NCBI RefSeq assembly: GCF_030534335.1
Contig: NZ_CP130565.1
Location: 1,075,501-1,139,500, forward strand
Length of the DNA: 64,000 nucleotides
DNA from: Marivirga harenae
GTDB lineage: Bacteria > Bacteroidota > Bacteroidia > Cytophagales > Cyclobacteriaceae
Reading direction: 5' to 3'
The notes under the pieces were generated by a model. The model worked only from the letters and a program-made list of their open reading frames with translations. It was not told where the DNA came from and searched no databases. A program made the position numbers and the translations under genes. Positions within the stretch are counted from its first letter, which is position 1. The number at the start of each line of letters is the position of its first letter. Of this stretch, positions 54,501 to 63,846 are shown one piece after another.

Positions 54501-57500
54501 CACTATGGTAGGGTCAATAGCACCATTCATCTGCTTATTGAATGTTATTTGAAGTTCAATTGTATTATTAGGTCTGTTGATTAAAGCTCTATCCAGATTA
54601 ATTGAGGAAGCCTCAGGGTTTTCGGTATCTATAGTGAATAAATCATTCTCGGTAAAATCAGTTAAGATGTTCCCTGACTTATCCGCTGCATCCTTTATCA
54701 AAACATCAATGTTTTCCACTAACTCATCTTGATCAGTTAAATCATAGAATAATGTATAAACAGTATTGCCGGCAGACCAAGCGCTGTTCCCGTTCGGAGC
54801 AGATAAACTATTGGTGGGGTCTTCAACAGGAAAAGACACCGTTGGAATTGCAGAAGGATCCATTTCCTCATTGAAGGTAATCTCAATTTCAAGTGCGTCA
54901 TTCCCTAAATCTTTGCCTGAAAGTAAGGTTGGAGTTGCCGCTACTTGGTTTGCCAGTGGTTTTGTGATATCCTCAAAACTGTAGGTTTGAGCAAAATCAC
55001 CAGCCAATTTATTAACTGTATTTCCGAAATTTAAATCTGTTATATTCAGTTTAACGGTCAAATCCGCATTATCAAATTCATTAACAGATTCATCCACGTC
55101 CACAATGAGGAAAAAATATTTTGTTTCACTACTGAAATTTTGTGTAAGGCCAGTAAATGTTACAGTATTATTTCCGTTGTCAACAATTGGTGAAGAGGCA
55201 ATTACTGCATCAGTACCTGTACCATCGAAAGTATTATTTGCAGAACCGGTAATTTGAATATTCCCGATTACGTTTGTTAAATCAATATTGGTAGTAAACT
55301 CAATTTCTTGTAATTGAGTGTTCCCCAATGCTTCCACTGAAAAGCCTAAAATTGCTTGTTCTGAAGTGCCACTTTGAAGCGTTCCACCATTTAAACCTGC
55401 TGTTAGTTCTGCTAATTCGATTGTTGGATTAACGCTTACTGCATTTGAAGTCTCAAAAAAACTATCCGTATCATCTGTAATGGTTAAAGTACCATCGCCA
55501 CTTCCTTGATAATTAAAGTTTACTGGAAACTGCATCTCACCATTGTTGAATGTGCTTGGTAAGTTTTGCATATTAATGCCATCGTCATTTGTGATGGTAA
55601 AATTTGTGCTGTAATCGAGATCCAAATTTCCGTTAGCATCCGTGACTTCTACTACTGCCTGAGGACTTACATTTTCACCTGCGTCAACGGTAGAAGGAGG
55701 ATTTGTTGCAAAATCGAAATCAGTGGCTATTACCTCAATCTCATTATCCGAATCAGCGGTTTTTATACTTGTACCTCCACCTGTGGCAAATTGACTAGAA
55801 TTACCTTCAGTAGAAATAGTAGCTGGATCCAACGAAAACACAAAGTTTTTCCCATCTATATCAGCTGCGGTGATACTTTCTTTCAGCCTGATTTGTAGTT
55901 CTATATTGATGCTACCTCCATCCGCGATAAAACCAAATTGACCTGCATTGTTATTGTTATTATTAGCTATTGAAACTGAAATTTCATTATCAATGGTACT
56001 AATACTCGCAGATAATTCTTCTCCATTATTTGTATTCACTACTTTAGCTTCCTCAATTATATTATCCCAAAAAGTTGGTAAGCTTTCAAACTCATCGTTT
56101 GCTCCTGCTGAGAATGTAAAGCTTGAAAGATTGGTGGTTTCATTATCACCTCCCAAATCATTCATATCAAAATCCATAACAGTAATAAAACTGCCAGATG
56201 CATCATTAGCAACTGAAGAAATTGTGGATGAAGCACCAATTAAAGTAAGTGTATTGCTTTGGTCAGCAGGATCAGTTGTAATTGTTTCAGTATCGGGGCC
56301 GAAAGCATAACAAAAGGTTCCGTTCTTGTAAGCATAAATTGCAAAAGTATATTCAGTTTCATTGCTTAAATCCGTTACCATTAAAGCAAGACCATTACCT
56401 GAATATATTATTTTATTTCCATCCGAATCGGGTGCTCCGGCAGTAGTGAAGCTTGTACTCGCTTCAGCTTCAAAATCATCACCATTTTCTACGGTTAAAT
56501 CAACACCTGCACCTTGTTTAGCTACCACCAAATATTTATCTGCTCCTGTTACTGCTGACCAACTTAAATCAATAGAACTAGATGTTTTATTGGTTGGAAC
56601 ATTAAAAGTAGCAGTCCCAGCTGGAGGATCGCACAAGGTAGACGCGGTTTTCAATGGAGGTGCAGCAGTATTATAATTGTAAGTTTCTGAAACTGGAGAG
56701 CCCGTTTCTTCTACATAGGTATAGGGAATAACATGAAATGCATATTCTGTAGCTGAACTTAATGATGAAACAGTAGTAGAGAGGATACTACCCACATCTT
56801 CAAAATCAAAACCTGGGCTTGAAAGATCGCCTGGGGCCAAACCATCTTCTAAATTTGTTAGGTCAATGGCGCTATTTCCTTGTTCATATACGACCAGATA
56901 TCCATCTGCACCTGTTACAGCGTCCCAAGTCAAATCAACGCTACTTAATGTTTCATTATTTACAATAAAATTTCCTCCGTTTACATCACCACCGGATGCG
57001 GGTGCGGAAAGGGTATAATGGGTAACAATAGGGGCATTGGTAGTATAATACCCCATGGTAGGGAAATCTGTACCGTTAAAATTAAAAGGGACTATTCTAA
57101 AGGAATATTTAGTGCCGGGAGACAACTTTCCGTCTTGAACAGTTATAGAAGTTGCATTATCGGTGTTTTGTACCTGATAATCCGTTCCAATTGTAGGCTG
57201 ATCGATCGGTTGAAAACCATTTTCTAGCGTAGATAAATCTACCGAATTTCCAATTTCAAAATACACAACTGTTCCTCCATCATCAGCAAATCCCGTGTAT
57301 TGATCAAAAGAAAATGTCATTCCTGTTGTAGTACTGCTCGTTTTAACAAAATTGTTCACTTCTGCAGAAGGAATTTCCGAGGTGGTGGTGATCTCATTTA
57401 TTTTATTATCTGAAGTAACATAATTATAGGTTTCGGGGACTTCAAAACCCAGCCCGTCAGTTCCATATGCGTATGACAAGACATTAAAACTATAGGTTGT

Positions 57501-58493
57501 TGCAGGGCTTAATCCTGGAATTTCAATTAGCGTATTTGCCCCCCCATCAGAATAGTAAAATCCAGTTGCTTGATCAAAATCAGCAGCATCGGCATGTTTT
57601 ATACCATCGGTAACACCATTTTTATTTGGTCCGTTTGTTCCAGTTCTGTATAGAATCAAATACCCATCTGCAGTTGGCTCCTCAGTTAAAGAAATAGTAA
57701 CACTTTCATCTAGTTTACTTTCGTAGGTTAATCCTGTTGGATTTGCATCTGGTTCTGTAGCTAAGGTATAAGAGGAAACCGAGCTATAAACTAAGAGATT
57801 ATAATTTGTAGTTTCTTCCGTGTTAGCACCATCATTATTAAAAGGAATAATAGAAAAGGAATATTGCGTGGCTGCAGCCAATGATGAAAGCGTAGTTGAC
57901 TCTGTTCCATCATTATTAATGACTATTTTATTAGCAAAAGTTTGATTTCCTGGAAGTACACCCAGTTCTAGAATGCCGTCTGGGTCTGGTGCCGTTGCCC
58001 CTGTTGCATAAAGAATAATGTAGCCATCTGTATTTGTGCTACTGGATGCTGTCCAGTCTAGTTGTATCTCATCATTTGTGATATTATCGGTCGTAAAATC
58101 AGCTATAGCATTGGGGAAAACTTCGGAAAGAGTATAAAAAGATCCTTCAGAACTTGTTTCATTTTCCGTATCATCTGAGGACTTTTCAGCATATAATTCA
58201 TAAAAATATTGTGTCTCTGGAGAGAGTCCGGGCAGGGTTGCACCAACAGAGGCAGTTCCATCAACATTGAAATTCTCTATTAATGTGGAAGAAAGATTAA
58301 GACTTCCGCTTGTTGTTCCATAGTTAAACTGATAATTGACATCAACAGCTGCAGATGTTTGAATATCTCCGTTAAGTGTTGCCTCATCTGTATCAATATT
58401 AGCAGCATTGCTAATAGTTGTGCCCGTTACTTGAGCATTCACTTGAAAGCAAGTTACCAGAAATAATATCAGTATATGTAAAAATCTTTTCAT
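48510..58493 (-). CDS. giant T9SS-exported multidomain surface protein (3,327 residues)
   Basis: A signal peptide (1-20, ending QVNA) starts the protein. Roughly residues 22-760 are successive fibronectin-type-III-like domains with repeated 'L.PGTKYSF.I.PFN' motifs. From about 1150 to 1630 come Ig-like SbsA/cadherin-type units, including two close copies with FDEDITVNGTPSLDLNTG and FDEDVLVSGSPQLELNSG. Next is an IPT/TIG-like domain (ARIDDFSIGACVGELFSIQG), later PKD-like stretches, a MAM/jelly-roll-like domain (AFDFEKGNSEWISYSPTGP), a degenerate Omp28/thioredoxin-like domain (NVLIEYFGDDA), and the type A sorting domain (IQLYPNPAKSHLNMSW) in the last 80 residues. It should be a long surface adhesin or scaffold. 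It is 18 bp after the lipoprotein gene. Confidence 0.92.
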   Translation of the reverse strand: MKRFLHILILFLVTCFQVNAQVTGTTISNAANIDTDEATLNGDIQTSAAVDVNYQFNYGTTSGSLNLSSTLIENFNVDGTASVGATLPGLSPETQYFYELYAEKSSDDTENETSSEGSFYTLSEVFPNAIADFTTDNITNDEIQLDWTASSSTNTDGYIILYATGATAPDPDGILELGVLPGNQTFANKIVINNDGTESTTLSSLAAATQYSFSIIPFNNDGANTEETTNYNLLVYSSVSSYTLATEPDANPTGLTYESKLDESVTISLTEEPTADGYLILYRTGTNGPNKNGVTDGIKHADAADFDQATGFYYSDGGANTLIEIPGLSPATTYSFNVLSYAYGTDGLGFEVPETYNYVTSDNKINEITTTSEIPSAEVNNFVKTSSTTTGMTFSFDQYTGFADDGGTVVYFEIGNSVDLSTLENGFQPIDQPTIGTDYQVQNTDNATSITVQDGKLSPGTKYSFRIVPFNFNGTDFPTMGYYTTNAPIVTHYTLSAPASGGDVNGGNFIVNNETLSSVDLTWDAVTGADGYLVVYEQGNSAIDLTNLEDGLAPGDLSSPGFDFEDVGSILSTTVSSLSSATEYAFHVIPYTYVEETGSPVSETYNYNTAAPPLKTASTLCDPPAGTATFNVPTNKTSSSIDLSWSAVTGADKYLVVAKQGAGVDLTVENGDDFEAEASTSFTTAGAPDSDGNKIIYSGNGLALMVTDLSNETEYTFAIYAYKNGTFCYAFGPDTETITTDPADQSNTLTLIGASSTISSVANDASGSFITVMDFDMNDLGGDNETTNLSSFTFSAGANDEFESLPTFWDNIIEEAKVVNTNNGEELSASISTIDNEISVSIANNNNNNAGQFGFIADGGSINIELQIRLKESITAADIDGKNFVFSLDPATISTEGNSSQFATGGGTSIKTADSDNEIEVIATDFDFATNPPSTVDAGENVSPQAVVEVTDANGNLDLDYSTNFTITNDDGINMQNLPSTFNNGEMQFPVNFNYQGSGDGTLTITDDTDSFFETSNAVSVNPTIELAELTAGLNGGTLQSGTSEQAILGFSVEALGNTQLQEIEFTTNIDLTNVIGNIQITGSANNTFDGTGTDAVIASSPIVDNGNNTVTFTGLTQNFSSETKYFFLIVDVDESVNEFDNADLTVKLNITDLNFGNTVNKLAGDFAQTYSFEDITKPLANQVAATPTLLSGKDLGNDALEIEITFNEEMDPSAIPTVSFPVEDPTNSLSAPNGNSAWSAGNTVYTLFYDLTDQDELVENIDVLIKDAADKSGNILTDFTENDLFTIDTENPEASSINLDRALINRPNNTIELQITFNKQMNGAIDPTIVVNGTSNMSDNSDGSWSGGNLIYTITFNHDLTEEALNNINFDITDAEDVAGNLMDPATSGNFNINTKRPRIDFISTSSSNGLYGPGDNINIQLIFDEDITVNGTPSLDLNTGGEATFQNFTDNIVNFTYTVGAVNSGESTSDLDVDQFNMNGGEIKNLAGNDAEIVLPSNPDRLQDNAAIQVDTEPANINNVTSTDADGFYKEGDIINITIEFDEDVLVSGSPQLELNSGDLAVYQSGSASSTLTFNYTVQAADGGTLFDVSDLNYVNTNSLILNGGSITDQAGINADLDLPSTGGANSIGGNKDITIDTQAPELETDPFNPESEKLNASQQMIFTIELDEIVSGSGTGNIRIVEMETGNVLETLDGATAFTNNTNTTLNFISLESILNDTTEYYFEFDAGAIVDQAGNEFAGFTANNIWSFTTFGPARIDDFSIGACVGELFSIQGKYFTGVSRIRTNINGSSPFTISTFTIIDDENIEFIVPAGTEPGTLTLDKQNGQAGNTDDASTTSQDNIKVGPSSAQFVLVNIGTGVVCDDPEGGSPIETAVRVDVIGGSGTYTLEYDNGTEIITVTGYTSGQVLNVNPPQAGINTYEIVSLTDEDDDLNSCSAPNLGTSLDVEEYTRSTVEAGGVFDSEFGGGLIEICLATTNEIDFSDASLVGVLPSINGNVTTGTWTIDQGPSQNGGGFSPNGSVKSTTNIQPIYYPSLADASEGEIVLRLISDDPAAPNPCVPDEDVVLIRFVSTISVRLGDDLSVCKVPVNETTDIATAQLNAALGGGADGIEWTRVDQYSEAGSHDGSWGFADNENDISFSLTSTNPQAIYKASPMEVEDGGAILEAIPTASGGGCGGTPDPRQLEIIINDLPTPSKSFGDEIVCSGEEAVRYRMTASSSQSTFIWSLTNTGLDSEGLNDKNEIDGLQTGNLLIVNFREVFEETQDTLIVNEISTLTGCVSLADTFLITIKPQPIAEILYNSTTTLSNSADLILLQGQGGQSGSVEIGGEFFGPGVIRNSNGDYFLDTSQLDVTDITDEENVHEVIYVFSDEFGCSASSSIAFNVFDAETIFPNLSAQYCELDATDTISVDNAIIPEGFLVSDISGPGITIIGFEELIIGNDTLEILRAEFNPKTALEQNEGSTDPSSILIKYSISDPENPANNVENIGEQIVIVNPLPELFYTEPEYDFCTYDEPVELEPETGNPGLNYSFEIVNEGIPEAILTGSSETGYEFDPSPMLSYLNAVNRDSVVVQIRYTYQDANTCQNSEIFDFLVWRQPAQPTVNSVDLCFVNNVMDTASVTNYFGNNPNQELFWYASQDFSLDPIGEGLTFVPDVNFFATSTERVFYVVRRNVDSAGEDDDLCESESTAVTYRRVNNPNFSWNSSVYEADGIIFTGTPNATEIDTLEWKLKEWQENGFVSVTNNVFSLMNDSTTSVDFRSLGAGRYQMTFQIYTINSCTAEITKEFLVLPKVATASQYAFDFEKGNSEWISYSPTGPANDWDLAVPTENSNIKSGNTVWITNKDGSYNSGALSYVYSPSFDLSSVSKPVISFDLWLDMVEEDDGLILEYSTDNKVIEDPTKKWQLLGDFEGNQSSGLNWYNLDQIQSFPGTGIGTENNNPSYVGWSSEFSAEGEVAVNNAVHALEVIPLQERNNVMFRFQFKSRPNENEQSTSNDGVAFDNLRIESLNRNVLIEYFGDDASTADAVEMNSIQSAYEQSRDFAWINYRINENDTLYTQFASAMLSRTYYYDAYEDGGGISIDGNLNREINFSGSGEIELDQARLVASLASMRIDATAEQERLLINVDYELTESASLSENTRLFVAVIQKEVSDGDQGTNESKTYYHVLRKILPNNGGLILEDFTSGAKSFEFIAQYPSDENPLAIVAFMQDIETGQIIQSAQTDDFEALSLGNITSKNRALKDMEIQLYPNPAKSHLNMSWSRLINSDLNVKVMDLTGKIIEEIKFVQGSYNYELSTQKLKTGMYNLLITNDKGEHKVMKFAVTN

Positions 58494-58511
58494 AAAATCT
58501 GCTTAAACAGC

Positions 58512-59699
58512 TTAATTACTTACCCTTCCGAATTCATCCATTTTCAATAACAATAAGGTATTGTTAATTCCTATTATGCTGGATCCTATTGCATAAATCT
58601 TATTGTTTACCATAACCGCATCGTGCAGTTGTTCATCTGAATTGCTTCCAAAGGTTTCGGTGAATACCTCCCCTCCATTTAGGCCTCTTCTTGAGATCAA
58701 AAAATCACTTTGCGAATTGGCGCCTTCTTCCAATATTTCTGTTTTGCCAGTAACCAAGTAGCCGGATTCTATTTTTTTAACATTGTTCAATTGATGATTT
58801 CCTTTGTCTCCAAAAGGCGTAAACTCTGATGTATAAGCTTTACTATAGAACAATTGCGTTTGCTTACTGATATCAAATTCACCAAAAAGAACAATGCCTT
58901 CATTGGTTCCGATTAATTTTCTAGTGGTAATACTCGTGGCTCCTTTAAATTCAAGAAATCCCAATTCTTCAATTAAACTTAGCTGAGGTGTATTACTTCT
59001 TAAAAAAGTGGAAGAACTGCTATTATATACCCAATTAATTCTATCATTAAGATCTCGATACAATATAGTAGCGGGCAGTTCTTTTGCCTTTTCACTTCTA
59101 AAAACGTTTAGCAGGCTTAAATCATTGGAGTCTAATTCCCCATAGATTGTATACCCAAGCTGTTCTCCACCTTCTTCATCTCCTTGAATTTCGGATCCAC
59201 TAAATATGATTTTGTTAGTGGATTCATCAAAATAAAAGCCTTTAAGTTCATAGGAAATCGCATTCTCCAATTTGTAATGTTGAGTATCCACTATTTGCAA
59301 GTTACTATTCAGGGAAAAGAAAATGAGACTTGTATCGCCAACAGTACCCCCAATAACAATATTATTGTCTGCTGTAACAATGGCATCAGCGGCACTCCAG
59401 TTCTGATTCGTCTCTTCCGGAAAATATTTCGGGTCTGAAACTTCATTTCCAGCCAAATCTAACTTCAGTACCCTTATTTTTTCGTTCGTGCTAGTTTGTT
59501 GGAAAATGCTAGTATTGGAAACTACTAAGAGATTTTGATCAGATAATTTCTCAATTTTCAAAGGGACTTCTGAACCTTGACCTTTTATAATTTTGATAAA
59601 AGCGTCCTGAGATGCAGGAATAAGATTCTCTTCTGTATTACAGGCAACAGCAGTCGTTAAGATTGCAAGTACTAATATGTATTGTTTTATACTTCTCAT
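58512..59699 (-). CDS. propeller-like surface lipoprotein of the nSTAND operon
   Basis: 395 residues with a lipobox TAVAC (Cys20). The body has repeated strands such as LLVVSNTSIF, NNIVIGGTVGD, KIIFSGSEIQGDE and KIYAIGSSIIG, spaced 40-60 residues apart, which suggests a seven- or eight-bladed propeller. No enzymatic motif. It overlaps the beta-barrel gene by 4 bp and is 18 bp before the giant gene, so it probably works at the cell surface with both. Confidence 0.75.
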   Translation of the reverse strand: MRSIKQYILVLAILTTAVACNTEENLIPASQDAFIKIIKGQGSEVPLKIEKLSDQNLLVVSNTSIFQQTSTNEKIRVLKLDLAGNEVSDPKYFPEETNQNWSAADAIVTADNNIVIGGTVGDTSLIFFSLNSNLQIVDTQHYKLENAISYELKGFYFDESTNKIIFSGSEIQGDEEGGEQLGYTIYGELDSNDLSLLNVFRSEKAKELPATILYRDLNDRINWVYNSSSSTFLRSNTPQLSLIEELGFLEFKGATSITTRKLIGTNEGIVLFGEFDISKQTQLFYSKAYTSEFTPFGDKGNHQLNNVKKIESGYLVTGKTEILEEGANSQSDFLISRRGLNGGEVFTETFGSNSDEQLHDAVMVNNKIYAIGSSIIGINNTLLLLKMDEFGRVSN

Positions 59700-60727
59700 T
59701 TGATTAACTCAGGATTAAATCTAGGGAATCGAAAACCAAACCGTAAAATGAATGCATGTCCTTTATATTGATTTTCAGCATAAGCCGCTTGCAATAGATC
59801 ATAATCCAGTTGTGCACGGCCGGGACTATTAAAATCTACCTCCTCTAAAAACCTAAATTGAAATAGCGCTTCAACAGTAATATAATTTCTACCTAATTGC
59901 TTAAAATTTCCTCGCAAACCCACTAAGCCGCTTGCATTAAATTGATTTCTGAAGTCAATCATATCCAAGTTATTAATTTCTTCGATACCGTTAACCGATA
60001 AATTGGATGATAAAAGGTAATGGATAGATGGGCCTGCTGTAACTTCCAACAAAAACTTATTTACAAATGGGATTTTATAATTTATCAATAAAGGCACTTC
60101 AAGCCATTGTTGATTTTCTGTAATAGTCTGAGGTACACCACTACCTCCTTCGTCCGTTACAGTGGGTCTAATTAAAACAGAGCCCCTGTAATTATAATGA
60201 ACTTCCGCATTGGCCGTAAAATCATCATTAATTGGATATTGAAAAAATAAACCCGCCCCTAAACCAAATGGGGGTTCATAAGTGCCACGACCTGCTAGAT
60301 CAAACATCGGATAATACTCAGTGATTTCAATAAAATTATAACTACTACCTAGTTTTAAGCCATAAAAGAATTTTGGATCTGTATCATAGTTTTCAGATAA
60401 AATGATGAGTTCAGTAGGGTCTGTTTCCTCATTAACTTGATATTCAGGATTAATTTTTAAAAGTCGCAAGTAGGCAATTTCCGCTTTTTCTTGTTCTTCG
60501 CTGAACAAATAAGATAAAGTTATAAACCTTAAGGCTTCCACTTTCTCTTCATCTGTAAAGCCATTTTCTATACATTTTGACAACAAATTAGGCATATCTT
60601 GAAGCTTTCCTTCATCATAAGCGTTTCTGGCGTCCCTTAAATTTTGAACACAATTGTTCTGAGCAAATCCATGATAGGAGACGGTCATAAATAAAAGTAG
60701 CACTATGATTATCTTATTCCCCTGCAT
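59696..60727 (-). CDS. TPR-like plus outer-membrane beta-barrel protein
   Basis: 343 residues. Signal peptide ends GFAQ. Residues 25-110 form helical, TPR-like pairs (NAYDEGKLQDMPNLLSKCIE, YLFSEEQEKAEIAYLRLLKI). From about 120 the sequence becomes a PorT-like beta-barrel (YGLKLGSSYNFIEITEYYPM, GLGAGLFFQYPINDDFTANA) ending GFRFPRFNPELIK. It would sit in the outer membrane with its helical domain in the periplasm, where it could contact the WD40 domain of the STAND protein. It overlaps that gene by 14 bp. Confidence 0.8.
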   Translation of the reverse strand: MQGNKIIIVLLLFMTVSYHGFAQNNCVQNLRDARNAYDEGKLQDMPNLLSKCIENGFTDEEKVEALRFITLSYLFSEEQEKAEIAYLRLLKINPEYQVNEETDPTELIILSENYDTDPKFFYGLKLGSSYNFIEITEYYPMFDLAGRGTYEPPFGLGAGLFFQYPINDDFTANAEVHYNYRGSVLIRPTVTDEGGSGVPQTITENQQWLEVPLLINYKIPFVNKFLLEVTAGPSIHYLLSSNLSVNGIEEINNLDMIDFRNQFNASGLVGLRGNFKQLGRNYITVEALFQFRFLEEVDFNSPGRAQLDYDLLQAAYAENQYKGHAFILRFGFRFPRFNPELIK

Positions 60728-63700
60728 CTGATAACTTTTCTAAATTTTCACAAGTTTGTTCATATGGCAAATCACTACCTACATAGGTTGCCCATTCCGT
60801 CTGAGTCATATTTCTATCTAAGTCATCGCATAATTTGTCTCCCATTCTATCAATTGAATAGGGCCAGACATGTATTCTTCCATCTTCTGAAGCAGAAAAA
60901 ATCCATTCATTATTGGCACTAAAGTCAGTTGACCATACCCAGTCATTGTGATCGGATAAAATAATGGGGGGCTGGGTTATTTCTGACAAATTCCAAACTC
61001 TAACTGTCCTGTCTTTACCAGCTGAAAGCAGGGCCGATCCATTCTCACTTATTTTCAACTCATCAATTCCTCCAATATGACCCGTTAGTGCATTTGGCTT
61101 CGAAAAATTATTATCAGCAAATAAATTTACAGATCCATTCACATCCCCGGTAACCACAAAATTAAACTTTGATGTTACGGTGCTTAATGCACTTTTAGCC
61201 TTAAATAAAACAGTATCGTTTTCTCCTGTTTTATCGATTCGTGTCAATTCTCCTGTATCAGTAGCCAGCCAAATAAATGATTTATTTTCATCCACTATGA
61301 AATCATTAATTTTCATTTCAGATTGAAAGATTTTCTTGCTTTTACCCTCATCCAATAATTTGATTGACTTCCCACCTTCATCCAATACCCATAATTTATT
61401 ATCCGCAAATCGCATTTTCACAAATGCCCCTTTAACTCCTCTTATTTCTTCAAGTGAAGGTTTACTTTGGCTTAAATCATATCGTTCAATAACGGATTCA
61501 CCCGCATCAGTAATAAATTGACCAGCCGCATAAATATGATTGTTATTATGATCAAAAATCATCGATTTAACCACTCTTCTATTTCTTATTGGCGCTATGG
61601 TATCGGCAATCCAGTGATTTTCTACTTTATTCCATTTAAGGATACTCCCTTGTGAACCCGCAGAGAAAAATTCATTGTCCGAAATGCCTGCTACAACTAC
61701 TTTTGCCGATTTTAGATGCCCGTCAATCTTTTGAGTTAGCGGATGATTAAATTCCTTCAGCGCATAATATAAGCCATCGTAAATTTCCGGATCATATTCA
61801 TATTTATTGTATCGCTCATTAAAAATATAGGCTTGCTGTGCCAAAAGACCCTGTAGTTGCGGATCATTCAACTGCATTGATTTAACAGATATAGCATTGG
61901 CTATGGCCAAATATCGCAATTGATCTGCCCTAGCTTTTTCATCCTCAGCTCTTTCTTTTTCAAGATTTGCCTGTTTTTCTGCTTCTTTTGCCACAATAGC
62001 TGCTTCACTTGCCTCTCCTTCCGCTTTTACTGCGGCTATTCTTCTTTCTTCAGCTAATTTTGCCGCCATAGTAGCTCTTTCTTTTTCAATCCTAGCAGTT
62101 TCTGCACTTTCTTCTGCTAAATCTTTTTGCTTTTGCGCTTCTTTTTCTTTTTCCTCAGCTAATTTTGTTTGATCCTTGGCTATTTTAGTTTGTTCTTTTG
62201 CACGAGCCGCTTCTGTTTTAGCCAAGTCCTCGTTTCTCTGGGCTTGAATACGCTCATAAAAAGCATATACCAAAAATAATAGGGAAACCACGGTTGCAGC
62301 AGCCATTATAAAAGCCGTTACTCTAGCTGTTCTTAGTCTCCTTTTTTGTTCTAGTTCTTTCGCTCTTTGCTCTATTTCGTATTCTTCTGCCGAATGCTCC
62401 AGGAAAGAAATTGTTCTTTCATAGGCTGGATGATATCGTTGTCCCCAAATCAAAGTAGGGTTATGCTTTTCCTTCCAGTTTAAGGCCAATTGTAAATCAG
62501 GTGGTCTCCATAAACTCGTCTTTCCTTGCTGAAACATATCGGCCGCCTCTGCCAGACGCTTATACATGGCTACTGCATCTGCCTCATCATTCACCCAGTT
62601 TTTCAAGCGGTTCCAAATTCTCATGATACTTTCATGAGAAATGTCCACTATGGAATTACTGTGAAGCGGAACCCCATATTGAGGAGTTAATAGAGACCTT
62701 CCGGGATCTCGAAATTTCTCTATTACTTGTATGATTTTTTCCTCAGAAGTATTAGCAATAGCAGCAATTTCGTTCAGTTGAGTTGGTCTTCTGATTCCAT
62801 AACTCCCACCACCGCGTTTTTCAGTTATGGCCTTGAAAAGAAATTCACAATTTCTTTGTTGCTCGTCATTGAGTTCCTCAAAAGCTTCATTGGCATGCAT
62901 TGACAAGGCCTCGGACATAGTCCCTATAGCCTCATAATGCTTAATATCCAGTGGCTCATTTTCATAATCCCTAAAGTGGCTCCAGTAATCCCAAGTACGC
63001 ATTAGAGCGTGTTGCAAAATTGGCAATTGATCAGGATTATCTCCCAAATCATTTAAGAGTTGCTGAGTTAGTCTAGGCGCAATTTCAGCATTCCCAACTG
63101 CCACTGGACCTGTAATAGCTCGCCTTTTTTGCTCCCTTGTCATTTGAGGGATCAAATATTGGCTGTCGTTGATTTGTCTGGTTAGTTCAGGAAATTGAGA
63201 GCACTCACCAATAAAATCCGAACGCATTGTGATTGCTACATATATAGGTACATCTGCATGGTTGATGGCCTCCATCAATAGATTAATAAAAGCTAAGGTT
63301 TCATTTACTGACTGCATATTAGATGAATCCTTAAATCTGAATAGTTCTTCAAATTGATCCACCAAAATAAGGTAGTTCTTCTCCTTATCGCCTTTAAACT
63401 GCATGATGGTTTCAACCAAGCCCACCGATGAACTTCTTAAAAGTGAAGAAATAATCGTCCGTTTGATCTGCTTATCTTCTTCAGAAAGCTCTTTGTCAAT
63501 AAGATCAGTTTTCAAAAGTGATTGTGCTAAATTGTCAATTGGTGCCGCTCCCGGACGGGTGACAACCACCTCCCAATCTGTAGATCGACCTGTCAAAAAC
63601 CCTCCATATAAAATAGGTAAAACTCCACAGTAGATAAAAGAAGATTTACCACTCCCCGATGGCCCAATAACTCCCACAAATCGATGATTGGACAGTTTCA

Positions 63701-63845
63701 ATAACACCTCATCACTTTGGCCTTCTCTTCCAAAGAACAAATGGCTTTCTTCAATCTTGAAAGGACGCAATCCAGGAAAAGGATTGCTCTTTTTTCCATA
63801 TTGCGATTTAGGGGCATTCGATATGGTTAGTTTTTCCTCTTCCAT
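60714..63845 (-). CDS. membrane-anchored nSTAND1 NTPase with coiled coil and WD40 repeats
   Basis: I start at 63845 (MEEEKLTISNAPK), one base after the upstream gene's TAA; a codon at 63884 would overlap that gene by 38 bp. 1,043 residues. nSTAND1 module: NPFPGLRPF then FFGREGQSDEV, Walker A GPSGSGKS (61-68), Walker B LILVDQFEELF (about 159-169). A single membrane helix lies near 509-530, followed by an Ala/Glu/Lys-rich coiled coil (532-645). WD40 repeats fill about 700-1015, for example HIGGIDELKISENGSALLSA and SAGKDRTVRVWNLSE. STAND proteins are switches that oligomerise on sensing. Topology implies NTPase in the cytoplasm and propeller in the periplasm. Confidence 0.9.
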   Translation of the reverse strand: MEEEKLTISNAPKSQYGKKSNPFPGLRPFKIEESHLFFGREGQSDEVLLKLSNHRFVGVIGPSGSGKSSFIYCGVLPILYGGFLTGRSTDWEVVVTRPGAAPIDNLAQSLLKTDLIDKELSEEDKQIKRTIISSLLRSSSVGLVETIMQFKGDKEKNYLILVDQFEELFRFKDSSNMQSVNETLAFINLLMEAINHADVPIYVAITMRSDFIGECSQFPELTRQINDSQYLIPQMTREQKRRAITGPVAVGNAEIAPRLTQQLLNDLGDNPDQLPILQHALMRTWDYWSHFRDYENEPLDIKHYEAIGTMSEALSMHANEAFEELNDEQQRNCEFLFKAITEKRGGGSYGIRRPTQLNEIAAIANTSEEKIIQVIEKFRDPGRSLLTPQYGVPLHSNSIVDISHESIMRIWNRLKNWVNDEADAVAMYKRLAEAADMFQQGKTSLWRPPDLQLALNWKEKHNPTLIWGQRYHPAYERTISFLEHSAEEYEIEQRAKELEQKRRLRTARVTAFIMAAATVVSLLFLVYAFYERIQAQRNEDLAKTEAARAKEQTKIAKDQTKLAEEKEKEAQKQKDLAEESAETARIEKERATMAAKLAEERRIAAVKAEGEASEAAIVAKEAEKQANLEKERAEDEKARADQLRYLAIANAISVKSMQLNDPQLQGLLAQQAYIFNERYNKYEYDPEIYDGLYYALKEFNHPLTQKIDGHLKSAKVVVAGISDNEFFSAGSQGSILKWNKVENHWIADTIAPIRNRRVVKSMIFDHNNNHIYAAGQFITDAGESVIERYDLSQSKPSLEEIRGVKGAFVKMRFADNKLWVLDEGGKSIKLLDEGKSKKIFQSEMKINDFIVDENKSFIWLATDTGELTRIDKTGENDTVLFKAKSALSTVTSKFNFVVTGDVNGSVNLFADNNFSKPNALTGHIGGIDELKISENGSALLSAGKDRTVRVWNLSEITQPPIILSDHNDWVWSTDFSANNEWIFSASEDGRIHVWPYSIDRMGDKLCDDLDRNMTQTEWATYVGSDLPYEQTCENLEKLSDAGE

Positions 63846-63846
63846 T

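Noticed and set aside
48510-58493. Many plus-strand frames of 60-170 codons inside the giant gene
   Set aside because: They are antisense shadows of a continuous 3,327-codon frame with clear domains and sorting signal.
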